This document shows positions 5,522 through 5,751 of a DNA stretch of 5,751 nucleotides, piece by piece. The DNA is from Clostridiaceae bacterium (lineage in GTDB: Bacteria; Bacillota; Clostridia; Saccharofermentanales; DTU023): positions 1 to 5,751 of the forward strand of contig JAAZFK010000269.1 in NCBI GenBank assembly GCA_012511735.1. Direction: 5' to 3'. Within the stretch, counting starts at the first letter, position 1, and each line of letters opens with the position of its first letter. A model generated the notes under the pieces. It searched no databases. It saw only the letters and a program-made list of their open reading frames with translations, and was not told where the DNA came from. Both the position numbers and the translations under genes were made by a program.

Positions 5522-5751
5522 GTGAAGAGATCCTTTAATCCGATCACTTATATCCTTGAAGACAGCCTGGCTCCTTACCGATCCTTTATTCTGGAGCATG
5601 GATCAAAACCTCACCATTATCCAAGTGGTACGATTTTCAGCCAAAGTGGCGACGTGGCAAGATACCTCTACTTTATGCTGGATGGAATCGTAAAAGTGTC
5701 CACCACCAACCAACGCGGTTATGTTCGCATTATCGGTTTTCATAAAGACAA
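5522..5751 (+). CDS. Crp/Fnr-family transcriptional regulator (partial, N-terminal 76 residues)
   Basis: The opening of a Crp/Fnr-type regulator, cut by the right edge. After a ~30-residue N-terminal stretch comes the start of the cyclic-nucleotide-binding-type beta barrel: YPSGTIFSQSGD (33-44) and LYFMLDGIVKVS (49-60), matching the family pattern (P-x-G-x-x-I-F-x-x-G-D, then Y-x-I-x-x-G-x-V-K). The helix-turn-helix should lie beyond the window. No cysteine is present in the first 76 residues, so an Fnr-like N-terminal iron-sulfur cluster is not supported; an effector-binding type such as CprK is a better guess. GTG at 5522 is preferred over the in-frame GTG at 5519 because GAGGG lies 8 nt upstream of the former and only 5 nt from the latter; an in-frame TAG just upstream excludes longer starts. 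It probably controls the divergent oxidoreductase gene. Confidence 0.85.
   Translation, partial: MKRSFNPITYILEDSLAPYRSFILEHGSKPHHYPSGTIFSQSGDVARYLYFMLDGIVKVSTTNQRGYVRIIGFHKD

Overview
The window looks like chromosome from an anaerobic, Clostridia-like (Firmicutes) bacterium of moderate G+C. The clues are an RND-type exporter with a long coiled-coil insertion, a small SdpI-type membrane protein, a YbaK-type tRNA-editing protein, a 2-enoate-reductase-type flavin/iron-sulfur enzyme, a Crp/Fnr regulator, AGGAGG-like ribosome sites and an intrinsic terminator with a T tail. This assignment is inference from protein families; no marker gene for taxonomy is present.

Layout, right to left, because almost everything reads on the minus strand. 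At the right edge (5522-5751, plus strand) is the first part of a Crp/Fnr-family regulator. It is divergent from a 645-residue Old Yellow Enzyme/2-enoate reductase-like oxidoreductase (5420-3483, minus). The ~100 bp between them holds a perfect 8+4+8 palindrome with the 5-N4-5 half-site geometry used by Fnr/CprK-type proteins. The oxidoreductase gene is closed by a 15-bp perfect hairpin terminator (3426-3462). Next come a lipoprotein of unknown function (3350-2775), a ~270-bp spacer with no convincing gene, an SdpI-family membrane protein (2505-2137) and a YbaK/ProX-type aminoacyl-tRNA deacylase homologue (2055-1579). Last is the 5' part of an RND permease gene (1480 to beyond the left edge).

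There are two regulatory modules. The divergent regulator/oxidoreductase pair looks like a locally controlled anaerobic reduction unit, with the palindrome as the probable regulator site. The RND exporter has its own leader with a near-ideal TetR/AcrR-type operator (1512-1527) just downstream of a possible -10 box, so it is probably derepressed by a ligand through a TetR-family repressor encoded elsewhere. The middle genes (lipoprotein, SdpI, YbaK) show no clear functional link to either unit.

The most unusual item is the RND protein. The conserved N-terminal transmembrane helix and porter-domain start are recognisable, but about 265 residues of heptad-rich, charged sequence interrupt the porter domain before the fold resumes. 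The insert looks like two ~100-residue helices joined by a proline-containing tip. No complete new multi-gene system is evident in this window.
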